A stretch of DNA of 64,000 bases, taken from positions 248,001 through 312,000 of the forward strand of contig JASNGC010000003.1 of the NCBI GenBank assembly GCA_038659295.1. The letters run 5' to 3'. This DNA comes from Enterocytospora artemiae (taxonomy: Eukaryota > Microsporidia). Position numbers and translations under genes: made by a program. Below, piece by piece: positions 36,292 through 46,411 of this stretch. Position 1 is the stretch's first letter. Every line of letters begins with the position of its first letter. A model generated the notes under the pieces. That model saw nothing but the letters and a program-made list of their open reading frames with translations. It was not told the origin of the DNA and searched no databases.

Positions 36292-38301
36292 CTAGTCTAT
36301 GCATTCTAGATACACATCTATGTTTGGATGGTTTCTGCCCCTCAAAATGTCATAAATTATCTGTTCTATTATGCCTCTTATACCATCCGTTTTTCTCAAT
36401 CGAATCAAGTAGTCCAACTTTTCGAATGTCCTCAAATCATTCAGCTTTGCAATTCTGAGCTTTTTGTACCGACTGAGCAGAACACATCGCCCCAAGGAAA
36501 CACTTCCCTTAACACCATCACAGCCATCAACCAACTGTGGATTTATAATCTTGTTTAGCATATAGTATTCTCTCTCTACAAACTTCTGCTGTGTTGTAAA
36601 GAAGAGTGTTAGGTTGTAATTTATGGCCTCTCTCACCGTCAACCCTTTTAAAGGCACCAGGTCATAAAAATAAGATGATGATCTAAGTGTTTCTATTGCA
36701 AAATTAGCATTCAGAGTCAAATTGAGCAAATCAGGACGACTATGGCATGTACCACTGTCTACAACGTCAATGTCCCTATCTAAAACTATCAGAACCTTCA
36801 GTTCCATTGAGTTCTTCAATCTTGATTTTAAATATTTCTGAAAAATAAAGGTTTCGATTCTCAGCATTAAGTATCCACGGATAGCTTGTTCAAGGGATTT
36901 AATCCTAAAGAAACTGTGAAATCTTGCCTGTCTCATTTCCTGACTGTGGTACATTGACGTACTACTGCTTGTAATGTTGTTCTTTGGCTTACCCCGCACT
37001 AACTTATCACTTTTGATGTTATTATTTGGTATGATGGGCAATGGATGCAAGTGAGATGCAGTCTCCTGATTCTGCCTAACAAAATTATCGAACCTGTACC
37101 TTAAATATGCTGATGCTGTTTTCAAAAAGGTATGATAATCGACATTTCCACGATATATAAAAAAACGTGCTAGAGAATAACACTTTGGTGTTATCTTTTC
37201 TACATCTTTACTCTGTGTGTTTTTTATTCTAAAGTCTGCATATTTCTCCACATCCGGTAAATTCCTATTCAAATCTCGAGAATCAATTACACTTTCTTGA
37301 GATTTGTTTGCTGATGTTGTTCCCGATGTGGTTGACTTTTCTTCGATTATTTCATAGTAATACGATTCCAACACGTCAGTAATATCGAAACCGACGATGC
37401 TGGTCAAATTTGATAAATTAATCTTCTCATTCAAACTGTTTTTTAATGCATTCATAGTCCTTCTCTTATACGGCTCTATCCAAAACAAGGAAATGAAATA
37501 TGCCATGCCATCCAGATTAGGTTTAAAAAATGTGTTGGATTGATAGTCTCGTGCCAGTTTTAAACATTGCTTGATATAACCATGGTAAAGTGGTCCGCCT
37601 TCTTCCACATGGCGACTTTTGCCAATCAGCTCATAGTAATCAAATACATCGGGATTATCTAGGTTACACAAAATATAGTACCCTGAAAATTCGTCAAAGT
37701 TTTCATGCAAAGTATTCTTCTCAGAATATGCGTTCTTGAGTGTGGCAATGGTCTTTTTCAGCTGCTCCATAACAGAATGTGGATCGTATTCTACAGGATA
37801 CAGCCTATACATGGCTACAATATAGAATCTGACTATCTTTTCTAATAATTTGATTCTGCGCTGATAAATATTCTGGAAAAGGTTTTCTTGACTTATAATT
37901 TCCAAGTCTAGCTTAATAGCTCTGATTCTATTATCGATGAATCTATAGGCATCAACCTCCTGCTTTGTAGTCTCCTCTGAAAATTCACAGATATTCATTA
38001 GATATTCAAAGCACCTCTCTAAAACAGAGATAGATCGTACATCTTCAATGTCTTCATGCCGTCTCCCCGCTATGCTCCTGTAATATTTTTTAACTAATTT
38101 TTCGTTCTCAAATTTAGACACATCTTTACTTAGTATCCTGGTCATTTGCTCGATAACTGGACAAAATTCTGTGCAGTAGAGACCTATAATTTCAGAGGCA
38201 TCCATAACCTCGGATTCCTTCGTTCTTCTATCTTCTCTTATTCTTAAAAGATTGTTCAATTCCTTTTCAATTTGTTCTGGAGTTAAGTTCCTAAGCATCA
38301 T
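36292..38301 (-). CDS. SAC3: Sac3/GANP-family mRNA export factor
   Basis: The 669-residue protein carries the SAC3/GANP signature in order: CPVIEQM, LVKKYYRSIAGRR, EDVRSISVLERCFEYL, FIDNRIRAIKLDLEI, then a long helical PCI-like region. Sac3 scaffolds TREX-2, which links transcription to mRNA export at the nuclear pore. I start at the first of two adjacent ATGs following AACCCATT; upstream extension has no ATG support. It is shorter than yeast Sac3 (1301), lacking an obvious Cdc31-binding C-terminal tail, so a Thp3-like paralogue is an alternative. Confidence 0.82.
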   Translation of the reverse strand: MMLRNLTPEQIEKELNNLLRIREDRRTKESEVMDASEIIGLYCTEFCPVIEQMTRILSKDVSKFENEKLVKKYYRSIAGRRHEDIEDVRSISVLERCFEYLMNICEFSEETTKQEVDAYRFIDNRIRAIKLDLEIISQENLFQNIYQRRIKLLEKIVRFYIVAMYRLYPVEYDPHSVMEQLKKTIATLKNAYSEKNTLHENFDEFSGYYILCNLDNPDVFDYYELIGKSRHVEEGGPLYHGYIKQCLKLARDYQSNTFFKPNLDGMAYFISLFWIEPYKRRTMNALKNSLNEKINLSNLTSIVGFDITDVLESYYYEIIEEKSTTSGTTSANKSQESVIDSRDLNRNLPDVEKYADFRIKNTQSKDVEKITPKCYSLARFFIYRGNVDYHTFLKTASAYLRYRFDNFVRQNQETASHLHPLPIIPNNNIKSDKLVRGKPKNNITSSSTSMYHSQEMRQARFHSFFRIKSLEQAIRGYLMLRIETFIFQKYLKSRLKNSMELKVLIVLDRDIDVVDSGTCHSRPDLLNLTLNANFAIETLRSSSYFYDLVPLKGLTVREAINYNLTLFFTTQQKFVEREYYMLNKIINPQLVDGCDGVKGSVSLGRCVLLSRYKKLRIAKLNDLRTFEKLDYLIRLRKTDGIRGIIEQIIYDILRGRNHPNIDVYLECID

Positions 38302-38838
38302 AATGGGTTGTTTGTGCGGTTTCCTAAATTGTAAACCACCTTCAAGTAGGTACTGATGAAATATCAATAAATACTTGGCTCTACTCCTCTACCAATACTA
38401 ACTCTTTTACCGTTTTTCCCAGAATATCCTCTTCCTTAAAAGTAGGCTCCTTTAGTATGATAAACATAATCTATCTCCGAAGTTTGTCGTAGGGATTCAC
38501 CGTCAAGGCATCAATTAAATTTGATAATCCTTGTATAGCGCTTATTATAGCTAAAAATATGGCAATGATAGTTTAGATACCACAATAACAATTCAAACTA
38601 GGCGGTTTACTTGCCAGTCTACAAAATCACTTTTTAGAATGGTTTCTTGATTAACAGAAATAGTATATTGAAAAACTACTTTCTTTGTGAAATATTCCAT
38701 AAATGACTAATTATATGGTTGAAAAGACCAACTCCATGGAGAAACAAGTATTAGCTTCGTTCATTTCCAATGCTCTGAAATAGACTAATTAATTTCTTGG
38801 ATATATGAAAAATAACACAAAAATATTTTCCGATACCC
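38302..38838. other. Divergent intergenic spacer, nothing recognised
   Basis: About 540 bases separate SAC3 and the repeat-containing secreted protein. The CCC at 38836-38838 belongs to the right-hand start. No RNA gene or open frame is supported. Confidence 0.4.
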
Positions 38839-40530
38839 ATGAAGCTTTCGTTTTCAAAATCAATGGTGTTTTTAATGATATCATTGTGTTGTGGACAGGA
38901 TGAATATGCAATAGTGAAGAACTATAGAACACTCCCTCTGGTGTTTACAAATGAGATAGCTTGTAAAGAAAGCTATAACTCGGCTTGTGATTACAGAAAA
39001 ATGGGAGTACTAATAACCAAATCTAAGCTTAATAGCCAGGGCCTTGGCCAAATTAGGGGCGAGTGTCTGCCTTCTGGTTTGAAGATAGGAATGGTGGAAT
39101 TTATAACTCCAAGGAAGACAGATATTTATTCTCTACCAGATAAAGTAGAAATTTGTCCTGATTGTCTTCAATCCTTTGGGCTATATGAAAATATTCTCAA
39201 AAATCGTTACAGGTTGAGTATGGACAAGGTCATTGGCATAGGATCATCCAATGTGTTTTCCAAGGATGTAGGTCTGATGGTTGATGTGGTAAACTGCTAC
39301 ATATATTCTAATGACAATGGGGAGTTAATGTTTTTGCGAGAATCTACCTCCAAAGATACATATATTGTGGGATTTAGGGGACAATCGGTTGTAGGATTTT
39401 CTCTTGATTTTTGTAAGATTAAGAGAATCGTAGATTTTAATCCTTTGTTGTCTATATTTAATATCAAGGAAATGCCTCAAGATGAGAGGAGGTTGTTAGA
39501 TGAATATAATGGCAATAGTGAGTATAATTCTCGAGAACGAATGGTATGGAGCTTAATTCCAACATTTGAGAAGTATGGAGATCAGAAAATTGTTCCAGAT
39601 AACAAGAACAGATTTGGGTTTTTTAATTCGTTTAAAATTCAAGATTTGTCTGATGAGAACAGTGAGGAGTCAAATGATAACAGGCAATATGCGGTTCAGG
39701 AAGATGGTTCTGTTTCAATAAAGACTTTTATATTTGAAGGTTGCCACAGTAGTATGGATGATTCTGAAGTCCTTGGATATTTAAGAGATGAAGAAGATGG
39801 TAGGAATTTTAGTCAGGACCTTATAGAAAAGCATGTTGATGGTAACGAAGCAGATGAAACCTCTATGTTGAATGAGAGCCATGAATTTAATGAGAGTTAT
39901 GTAGATAATGAAGAGATTTCAATGTTGGGTGAAAGCCATGAATTTAATGAGAGTTATGTAGATAATGAAGAGATTTCAATGTTGGGTGAAAGCCATGAAT
40001 CTGATGAGAATTTGGTAGATGAAGAGGCCTTATATGTGAATACCAATGTAGTCCGTGGATCGGATGAAATCTCTACCATCGATTTGAATAATGAGAGTAA
40101 AGAAAAGGTAGTGTATGCCAATGACAACAATATCTCAAACAAATATTTAGGTATGGGAAATTATATATTTAGAGGAAAGGTTTCCCATGCGCCCACTTTT
40201 GTTAAGGATGATGCCATCAAAGATGAAATCTTGGAGGATAACGAAAGTGGAGAGCTATCGATTCTTGATGAAAGCTTCGATAGTAATACAAGGGATGATA
40301 CAAGCCTCATGAAGGCAACGAAATGTGATGATGACAGTTTGGTTACAGATAACTCACCTGTCAAAGAAAAGGATTCTTCTACACCGTCATTTACCTATCT
40401 CACTACAAAAAATCTTTCGGTCATAGTGATTTCTGTTGGAGGTTTGTATTTTTGGATAAGAAAGCCTTTATCTAAAAAGCACCTCTCAGGTTTGATTAAT
40501 AAATTTTTTATTATAGATCTATTAGTCTAA
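38839..40530 (+). CDS. Secreted or surface protein with tandem repeats and C-terminal membrane segment
   Basis: I do not recognise this 563-residue protein. A signal peptide (about 1-19, MKLSFSKSMVFLMISLCCG) is followed by a cysteine-containing folded region (about 20-220; ACKESYNSACDYRK, ICPDCLQS). An acidic low-complexity region follows (about 250-500) with three tandem 19-residue repeats, and then a hydrophobic segment (about 525-540, LSVIVISVGGLYFWI) with a short basic tail. The layout fits a type I membrane or wall-anchored surface protein with the acidic repeats outside. CCC directly precedes the ATG. Confidence 0.75.
   Translation: MKLSFSKSMVFLMISLCCGQDEYAIVKNYRTLPLVFTNEIACKESYNSACDYRKMGVLITKSKLNSQGLGQIRGECLPSGLKIGMVEFITPRKTDIYSLPDKVEICPDCLQSFGLYENILKNRYRLSMDKVIGIGSSNVFSKDVGLMVDVVNCYIYSNDNGELMFLRESTSKDTYIVGFRGQSVVGFSLDFCKIKRIVDFNPLLSIFNIKEMPQDERRLLDEYNGNSEYNSRERMVWSLIPTFEKYGDQKIVPDNKNRFGFFNSFKIQDLSDENSEESNDNRQYAVQEDGSVSIKTFIFEGCHSSMDDSEVLGYLRDEEDGRNFSQDLIEKHVDGNEADETSMLNESHEFNESYVDNEEISMLGESHEFNESYVDNEEISMLGESHESDENLVDEEALYVNTNVVRGSDEISTIDLNNESKEKVVYANDNNISNKYLGMGNYIFRGKVSHAPTFVKDDAIKDEILEDNESGELSILDESFDSNTRDDTSLMKATKCDDDSLVTDNSPVKEKDSSTPSFTYLTTKNLSVIVISVGGLYFWIRKPLSKKHLSGLINKFFIIDLLV
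39865..40029 (+). repeat. 57-bp tandem repeat within a surface-protein gene
   Basis: There are two full units (39865-39921 and 39922-39978) and one shortened, diverged unit (39979-40029). Each unit begins ATGTTG and encodes MLGESHEFNESYVDNEEIS or a variant. The first two differ at only a few bases, so expansion looks recent. Confidence 0.9.
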
Positions 40531-40682
40531 ACATACAATAATAAAAGTATCCTTCAATATTAAACAAATTTATTTTATATTTTAAAACCTCCTAGGAGAG
40601 AAGTGGGGAAAACACGATGGTTGGGATTATTTTGAAAACACCAATCCATGAGGCCGTTCGTTCAGAAGGTTTAAAAAATTAT

Positions 40683-42104
40683 TTATTTCTTTTCGTTGGA
40701 GTATTCTGCATAGCTTTGACTACCCAGATACTTAGAAATAAATTCATAATTTTGTAAAAACCTTTCGGCATATTCAGGACTACCAAACTCTACAAATCCA
40801 TACCCCAAATTCTTCTTATTATCGCCCAGGGTAATATTAATGTTTTTTGCAATAAATCCGTTATTCTTCAAAATCATTCGCATCTTTGAAATATTAATAT
40901 CTTTGTTGATATGGGATATAAATAACCTGGTGCAATTCTTCTTCTCCTTCTTGATTCTTTCTATTCGGAGGAGTCTATTGTTCAGTTCAAATTCTCGATT
41001 TGTATCAATATTTGAAACAAAAGTAATCGTGCCCTTGCCAGTACAGTATCCCTTGGTGTTTTTTTCCAGACACACCTTTTCAACATCTCCGAAGCTACTA
41101 AAATACTCAAAAACAGATTCTTCCGTCTCCTTGTACCCAATACCGTTCACAACAATCTTGTTTTCCACATATGTCTTCTCCTTGAGACCCATCAATCTCA
41201 AATCGGAATTTAAATCGTCCATTTTACAATACTTCAGGATAAATGATTTCTTGTCAAAAATGATATTTTTGTAATATTTCGCCCTCTTAACTATATTCTT
41301 GTGATTCTTTGACAAAATAATCTTTAAATCCTTGACTTCATAGATACACTTTGGCGAAAACACCTGCTTTCTTGGAATACCGTTGTTAAATGAAATTGGT
41401 GTAACTTGAATCTTTGGTTCGAAGGTAACAACCTTCCTGGAAAATCGAATATTATTCTTAGACAAGCCACTGGCATTTTCAGTATCTAAAATGTGACTTT
41501 CCGAACTCACATTTTGAGAATCATTATTAGAAACTTGTAGAATCTCATCATCTCTGGCATTATCAAGTAAATGCTTTTTTGTGCTAAACTCTGGAACTTC
41601 CTTCAGGATGGATTTTGGGGCTATATCCACAGGGGATGAAGCCTCAGATTTTTCCTTTTGAGTCAAATCATTAAAATCTATGGAACCTCCATAAGAATGC
41701 GATATTTTGGTCTTGGTGATGAAACTATCATCATTTAATTTTGCTCTCTTGGGAGAACTTTTTTTCTTGAGATTTCCAAGACTACTGCTCTCGGTGCTAT
41801 GAAAAACCACAGATTGTTTTTGCTTTTTGCCAGACTCCCCTTTTGCATATGCTGTTTTCTTCCTGCACAGTTCAACACTTTGGTGATGTGTGTTCTTCTT
41901 ATTTTCTGATTTCCGATAAAACTCCTCACTCTGTATGCAAGAATCAACGGATTTATATGCCATTTGTTTGGCTTCCTTCGCTACACACGATGTGTTCTTT
42001 CCAAAATCCTTTGCTTTTGCTTTTTTCTGATGTATTGCACTGATATTTTCTTCTCCGTTTGATACTTTTACTTTTCTAGCCGTTTCTATTCTGTGATTTA
42101 GCAT
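40683..42104 (-). CDS. RRM RNA-binding protein (Nop12/RBM34-like)
   Basis: The 473-residue protein has a long Lys/Ser-rich basic N-terminal half and two C-terminal RNA-recognition motifs. The first (NKIVVNGIGYKETEESVFEY, then KGYCTGKGTITFV) spans about 325-400; the second (TRLFISHINKD, then LGYGFVEFGSPEYAE) spans about 405-465. Two RRMs after a basic tail resemble the nucleolar ribosome-biogenesis proteins Nop12/RBM34, but the assignment is tentative. The start follows CCCAAAG; the longer frame begins at a different codon upstream. Confidence 0.7.
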   Translation of the reverse strand: MLNHRIETARKVKVSNGEENISAIHQKKAKAKDFGKNTSCVAKEAKQMAYKSVDSCIQSEEFYRKSENKKNTHHQSVELCRKKTAYAKGESGKKQKQSVVFHSTESSSLGNLKKKSSPKRAKLNDDSFITKTKISHSYGGSIDFNDLTQKEKSEASSPVDIAPKSILKEVPEFSTKKHLLDNARDDEILQVSNNDSQNVSSESHILDTENASGLSKNNIRFSRKVVTFEPKIQVTPISFNNGIPRKQVFSPKCIYEVKDLKIILSKNHKNIVKRAKYYKNIIFDKKSFILKYCKMDDLNSDLRLMGLKEKTYVENKIVVNGIGYKETEESVFEYFSSFGDVEKVCLEKNTKGYCTGKGTITFVSNIDTNREFELNNRLLRIERIKKEKKNCTRLFISHINKDINISKMRMILKNNGFIAKNINITLGDNKKNLGYGFVEFGSPEYAERFLQNYEFISKYLGSQSYAEYSNEKK

Positions 42105-42593
42105 CTTTGGGATTAAAAAATAAAAAATTTGCCAAAATAAAAATAGAGAAGACATTGTCAATTGATTGTTTAGATATCATAATAGTACGAAAGTGGAAGA
42201 TATATTCTAGTACGTTTAGATGTAGCCATTGTGAATATGGTGATGTTTATCAAGTGTTATGTTCATAGTGTTATCAATTACTATATTCTCTGAAGTAGGA
42301 TAGTTATAGGAGTTTAATATACTTTATCGTTTAAAACACATGTAAGCATAGTATTTTCCTCAATTCTCATTTGAATTGTCACTATTTTAATGATCTAAAG
42401 CCTATTTAGGCGTATCTAGTTAAAATTTTGACACTCATCATAAGCCAAGGATATGTCACTTGCTACTGCACATATGCTGGTCTGTACAATCTTTATTATT
42501 TCCAATATAGAATTGCTCATCTACTTTTATCCTCCAAGTGTTCAAATACTTTTTGAAAAAATTTTACAAATTTATTTTTATATTTTTCACCCA
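42105..42593. other. Divergent intergenic spacer, nothing recognised
   Basis: About 490 AT-rich bases lie between the RRM gene and eL32. An open frame reaching into it from eL32 lacks an independent start signal. No RNA gene is identified. Confidence 0.4.
42590..42592 (+). promoter_or_regulatory. CCC start-proximal motif of eL32
   Basis: TTTTTATATTTTTCACCCA precedes the ATG. It fixes the eL32 start 141 bases inside the longest open frame. Confidence 0.65.
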
Positions 42594-43010
42594 ATGGATC
42601 TTCTTCCAAGCCCAACACCACTATTAACACTGAAGAAGGAGTTCAAGAAGAAACCGGCATTCAAGAGATATCACTCTGATAGATACATGAGAGTTAAGGA
42701 GTCATGGAGAAAGCCAAGAGGTATTGACTCGAGATGCCGAAAGAAATACAACGGAACGCCGGTGATGCCTAACAAGAGATTTATTAAGCCATCTATCGTC
42801 AGGGATGTCCTGCCAAATGGGTTTAGAGAGGTTGTTGTGTTTAATTTAAATGACCTTCGAGCCCTTAGTTCTCTGAACAGACGATTCGGTGCTACAGTGG
42901 CTCATTCTGTGGGTGCAAGGACAAGGGTTCAGCTGATAAACGAAGCCCGTCTTTTGGGAATAGTCGTGACCAATGAAAAAGCAAGATTGATGGAGGCAGT
43001 ACAGGAATAA
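42594..43010 (+). CDS. RPL32: 60S ribosomal protein eL32
   Basis: This structural protein of the large ribosomal subunit has 138 residues, the usual family length. Hallmarks include RYMRVKESWRKPRGIDSRCR, MPNKRFIKPSIVRDVLPNG and a C-terminal RTRVQLINEARLLGIVVTN. The start is fixed by the CCCA immediately before ATG and by the family length. No intron is seen, although ribosomal protein genes are the usual site of the few microsporidian introns. Confidence 0.95.
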   Translation: MDLLPSPTPLLTLKKEFKKKPAFKRYHSDRYMRVKESWRKPRGIDSRCRKKYNGTPVMPNKRFIKPSIVRDVLPNGFREVVVFNLNDLRALSSLNRRFGATVAHSVGARTRVQLINEARLLGIVVTNEKARLMEAVQE

Positions 43011-43235
43011 ATATTTAGTTTACCTTTTAATGTTTGATTGTGATATTTCCTATTATCTGCTTCCTGAGGGGCTAGTCTTTGCTTATATTTGTTTCTGTGC
43101 TGAACAAACTTATTTGTAGCAGAATATATCAGATTATTGTACAATATAAAATATGGATGGTAAAGAAGTACTTCCTTTAAAGTTTGAAAAGCTAGTTACA
43201 GATGAAATCAATAATACTAGGAAAATACTGCCAAT

Positions 43236-44012
43236 TTATTTGTCTCTTGCTAACAGTCCAAACATCAATCTTATAAACTCTTCCTTTTGGTAATTTTGAT
43301 TTAAGACCTCTAACTCAACTTCATAAGTTGTATTGGCTGATTTAACAACTTTAAAGTCAAAAACAAACTCTTTAAAGGTAAATGAGTGCTTCTCTCTTCT
43401 CCTTATCATTCTCGTCTTGAACAACTTCGGAGGCTCCACAGGAATTTCTCGGGCAATACTTATCCTGATGTCATAATCACTCAAGGGCAAATATACAGTG
43501 ATCATTTTTATTATAATCTTCTTCTCATATCTTGTCTTATCCCCCTCATCTATCTTTCTAACAGAATCACTCAACATCACACAGTCATTAGATGCAGACT
43601 TGTCAAATATCAAACATTCATCTGCATTGGGGCCAACATCCACCATATTTTTAATCAATGAATCCGCACTTTTGATGTCTTTTTCATTGGAAAGTCCCAT
43701 TGTCGGACCATCATCTGATTTCTTCTCTGAACAACCTGCTGGCTGTTTGGAGTGTCTTTCAAATTCTTGCTTAATTTTATTGTAATCGGATTCCAAAACT
43801 GTTGCATTGAATTCCCATTCATAAGGTAGTTTTTCAAAGATTATTGGATGGGATGAAAACAATCTAATTCTCTCATATGTCAGCTTACTATTAATTCTTC
43901 CCAATCGAGCCTCAACCTCAATATTCTCACCATCTTTAAAATCCAAAAATTCGCAGATCAAACTTTTTAAATTTTTATGAATAGCTGAGAAATCCTTGCT
44001 AGGAACAACCAT
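43236..44012 (-). CDS. CET1: mRNA 5'-triphosphatase (Cet1-type capping enzyme subunit)
   Basis: The enzyme removes the gamma phosphate of nascent mRNA as the first step of capping, using the metal-dependent tunnel fold of fungi and protozoa. The 258 residues contain motif A IEVEARLGRI (Glu32, Glu34), IRISIAREIPVE, the basic RMIRRREKHSF and the metal-binding YEVELEVL near the C-terminus. The start follows ACCCTTAAA. It is close to a minimal catalytic core compared with yeast Cet1 (549). Confidence 0.87.
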   Translation of the reverse strand: MVVPSKDFSAIHKNLKSLICEFLDFKDGENIEVEARLGRINSKLTYERIRLFSSHPIIFEKLPYEWEFNATVLESDYNKIKQEFERHSKQPAGCSEKKSDDGPTMGLSNEKDIKSADSLIKNMVDVGPNADECLIFDKSASNDCVMLSDSVRKIDEGDKTRYEKKIIIKMITVYLPLSDYDIRISIAREIPVEPPKLFKTRMIRRREKHSFTFKEFVFDFKVVKSANTTYEVELEVLNQNYQKEEFIRLMFGLLARDK

Positions 44013-44475
44013 TTTAAGGGTAGTGATCATTTAAAACACATATACTAGGAAATAATCATTGATTGGATATACACCAGCCAGAGATGCATAAGCTGGATTG
44101 TAATAGTCTGTTTTTCTTACTGTAATGCTCAATTATACCAAACACAGTAATAGATGACCAATCCCGAACAAAAAACTTGTCATATCTAAAAATATGCTTC
44201 ATTACAGTATGGATTTATCAAATAAAGATCTCTGCTTCGATTTTGTAATAAATATTGAATTGCCTATCAAGCTTCTCGGAAACTATAGCAGCAGTCATTT
44301 CACTGAAATGCATCATATTTTAATAAAGACAAGTTTGCAGTACGATATGTATTTGCTTTGATGGAGATGCAACCATTAACCAATAAGCTTTATTCCATAT
44401 ATCAAATTTTGATGATGTTTGAACTCCTTTGCAACACGTAAAAATGTGCTTTTATATATTTTCCAAACCCCCTTT
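44013..44475. other. Divergent intergenic spacer, nothing recognised
   Basis: About 460 bases lie between CET1 and the next gene, with CCCCC at 44468-44472 next to the right start. No RNA gene is recognised. Confidence 0.4.
44468..44472 (+). promoter_or_regulatory. CCCCC start-proximal motif
   Basis: CCCCCTTT ATG marks the likely start at 44476, rather than the frame opening 57 bases upstream. Confidence 0.6.
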
Positions 44476-45426
44476 ATGGTTAGGTCGATTGGGCAAAATT
44501 CCAGAGACCCCCTGCTGAAGGATCTGTTTGAAGTGGTTTTCAAGCTGAAACAATTTGTATCAGAGGGCGAAACAACTGCCAGTAAGGATGCTCGTATTCT
44601 ACAATATCTAGATGATATTATTTTCTTACTAAATACTCTTCAAATAAAGAACTACGACCATTTTGCAGAATTAGCGACTGGAAGCTCGAGTGGCAATGTT
44701 GCATGCCAAAAGGATATCCACTCACTTGACCGTATTTTAAATCATATCTTGGGGAACAAACCCAGTGTAGAACTGTTGGACAGGGTAGAATCTCTGCTAC
44801 CTCTTGTTAATGACTGCAGATTTCTGTATGACGGACTGATGGTATGTATGAACTCGACAGAATGTAAGTTGCCGGCTTTAATGCTGATATTCATATTGCA
44901 GTCCAGCTCGGATTTCCATTACCAAGGCTTCTATAATTCATTGATTGAGTCAATTGACACTGAATTTGTCGAGTCAGAGGGCTTTTTACTATTTTTGCTG
45001 CAGGTCGTTGAGAACATGTCGGGCAAAGAGAGGCTGGATTATCAGAAATCAGAAATTGGCATGGATTGCAATTATTCACAGAACAAGAATAACTTAAGAA
45101 GTCCAATGTTTGGAAGTATTGAGGAAAACGACAGGGGCTGGACAGTATTGGATATTATAATCACGAAGCTGGCATCAGCTGCAGTCAATTGCTCATCCCA
45201 CAGTTCGCTTCGAACTGTATATGTTATTTTGGTAATTATGAGAATGCATCCATCTCTGTTTAATCTTGCATCTGATTTGGATACATTACAGATTCTACAC
45301 TGCTCTTTCGGCTCAATAAGCAGTGTTGTGGAAAGAATATTTGCGGAGGCAAACAATCCTTCTATTAGACCAAAACGTATTTTTATAACTAATTTCACAT
45401 TTCCTGAACTATCAAGTCCCAGGTGA
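44476..45426 (+). CDS. Helical hypothetical protein
   Basis: I do not recognise this 316-residue, mostly helical protein. Leu-rich amphipathic helices (LFEVVFKLKQFV, LDRVESLLPLVND, LPALMLIFILQSS) suggest a HEAT- or ARM-like solenoid, but no repeat consensus is clear. It has no signal peptide. The C-terminus (KRIFITNFTFPELSSPR) departs from the helical pattern. The start is chosen by the CCCCCTTT motif. Confidence 0.65.
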   Translation: MVRSIGQNSRDPLLKDLFEVVFKLKQFVSEGETTASKDARILQYLDDIIFLLNTLQIKNYDHFAELATGSSSGNVACQKDIHSLDRILNHILGNKPSVELLDRVESLLPLVNDCRFLYDGLMVCMNSTECKLPALMLIFILQSSSDFHYQGFYNSLIESIDTEFVESEGFLLFLLQVVENMSGKERLDYQKSEIGMDCNYSQNKNNLRSPMFGSIEENDRGWTVLDIIITKLASAAVNCSSHSSLRTVYVILVIMRMHPSLFNLASDLDTLQILHCSFGSISSVVERIFAEANNPSIRPKRIFITNFTFPELSSPR

Positions 45427-45849
45427 TTTGCCAGGAACATATAAATTTGTGGCTTATAATCAATTTGATATATGTGTATAATAGGAAGCTGTTTCCTTAT
45501 TCAAATAAAATATTTAAGAGCAGGTTGTATTATGCCTATAATATACTATCTTGTTTGATAGCTCTGTGGGGAATAAGGCTGTTTAATCGTTTATTGGCGT
45601 GCTAGGTATTATTAACTTCCTCATAGCCGTATATCTTTCATATTATCGGTCTAAAATATTTTTGCCTTAAAGATCCACAAACTTTTGTAAACATAATTTA
45701 TAATGGGCTGTAATAAGCAAACCCATTCATAAACTAAACTCCAAACCACAGTGGTTACATGTTAAAGAAGATGTTATGCTTGCATCATACGTGGCTGAAT
45801 TGCACGTAAAAATAACCTTCACACCGCATTATCGTTTAATTGATTTTAT
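45427..45849. other. Convergent intergenic spacer, nothing recognised
   Basis: This is about 420 bases between converging genes. A few short open frames are present but carry no start motif, and no tRNA or snRNA signature was found. Confidence 0.4.
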
Positions 45850-46137
45850 TTAATGTTTTATTTCCTGTTGTTCCAATTCTCTGTCCTCCTCAGGCAAGCC
45901 AACTTCGTCTCTAAGAAGCCTGTCTCCCTCCTCAGTTACAAAATACCAAGCATGTTGCCAATTTCCATGCTTCTTTAGATATCCCTTGCTGGTGAGTGTC
46001 TTAAGCGCTTTGTGGACAAGGATGTTCTGAATGGATAAAGTCTCATGCATCCCCAGGGTATTGAATGGAATGACAATTCCTTTGTTCAGATGGAGAAATC
46101 TCTTGATAGTATACATTTCTGCAGATTGTACAAACAT
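45850..46137 (-). CDS. RPS10: 40S ribosomal protein eS10
   Basis: The protein belongs to the small subunit beak. The 95 residues show the S10/plectin fold: HLNKGIVIPFNTLGMHETLS, VHKALKTLTSKGYLKKHGNW then HAWYFVTEEGDRLLRDEVGLP. They match eS10 in order and spacing, and the family core is about 95-100 residues. The longest frame would add a hydrophobic 46-residue extension from a non-ATG codon; I reject it in favour of the ATG after GCCCTCATCT. Confidence 0.92.
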   Translation of the reverse strand: MFVQSAEMYTIKRFLHLNKGIVIPFNTLGMHETLSIQNILVHKALKTLTSKGYLKKHGNWQHAWYFVTEEGDRLLRDEVGLPEEDRELEQQEIKH

Positions 46138-46143
46138 AGATGA

Positions 46144-46146
46144 GGG
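46144..46146 (-). promoter_or_regulatory. CCC start-proximal motif of eS10
   Basis: On the minus strand AAATTTTTCACGCCC lies six bases before the ATG and fixes the eS10 start. Confidence 0.65.
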
Positions 46147-46411
46147 CGTGAAAAATTTTAAAAAAGAATGATAAAATGTAAAGTGCAAAAAATCTACAAT
46201 ATAAGTGAATATACAGCACATGGCCGTGTAGTAATTTGTATAATATTCATAGCATAGTAGTACGTCTATTTGCATACAATGCTAGATAAGAATATGGGCA
46301 TTCAAAATGCTTATTATCCATAGAAAGACCTATCAAAATATTTATAGCAACTATTCCCCATAACTGCAATGAGTACTGTGGGTTTTCAGTTTATTATTTT
46401 TCGACCCCCTC

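Noticed and set aside
43153..43293. Plus-strand 46-codon open frame beginning ATGGATGGTAAA between eL32 and CET1
   Set aside because: It overlaps the 3' end of CET1, has no CCC motif and is too short to support.
46138..46275. N-terminal hydrophobic extension of eS10
   Set aside because: It opens from a non-ATG codon and no eS10 has such an extension; the CCC motif supports the shorter form.
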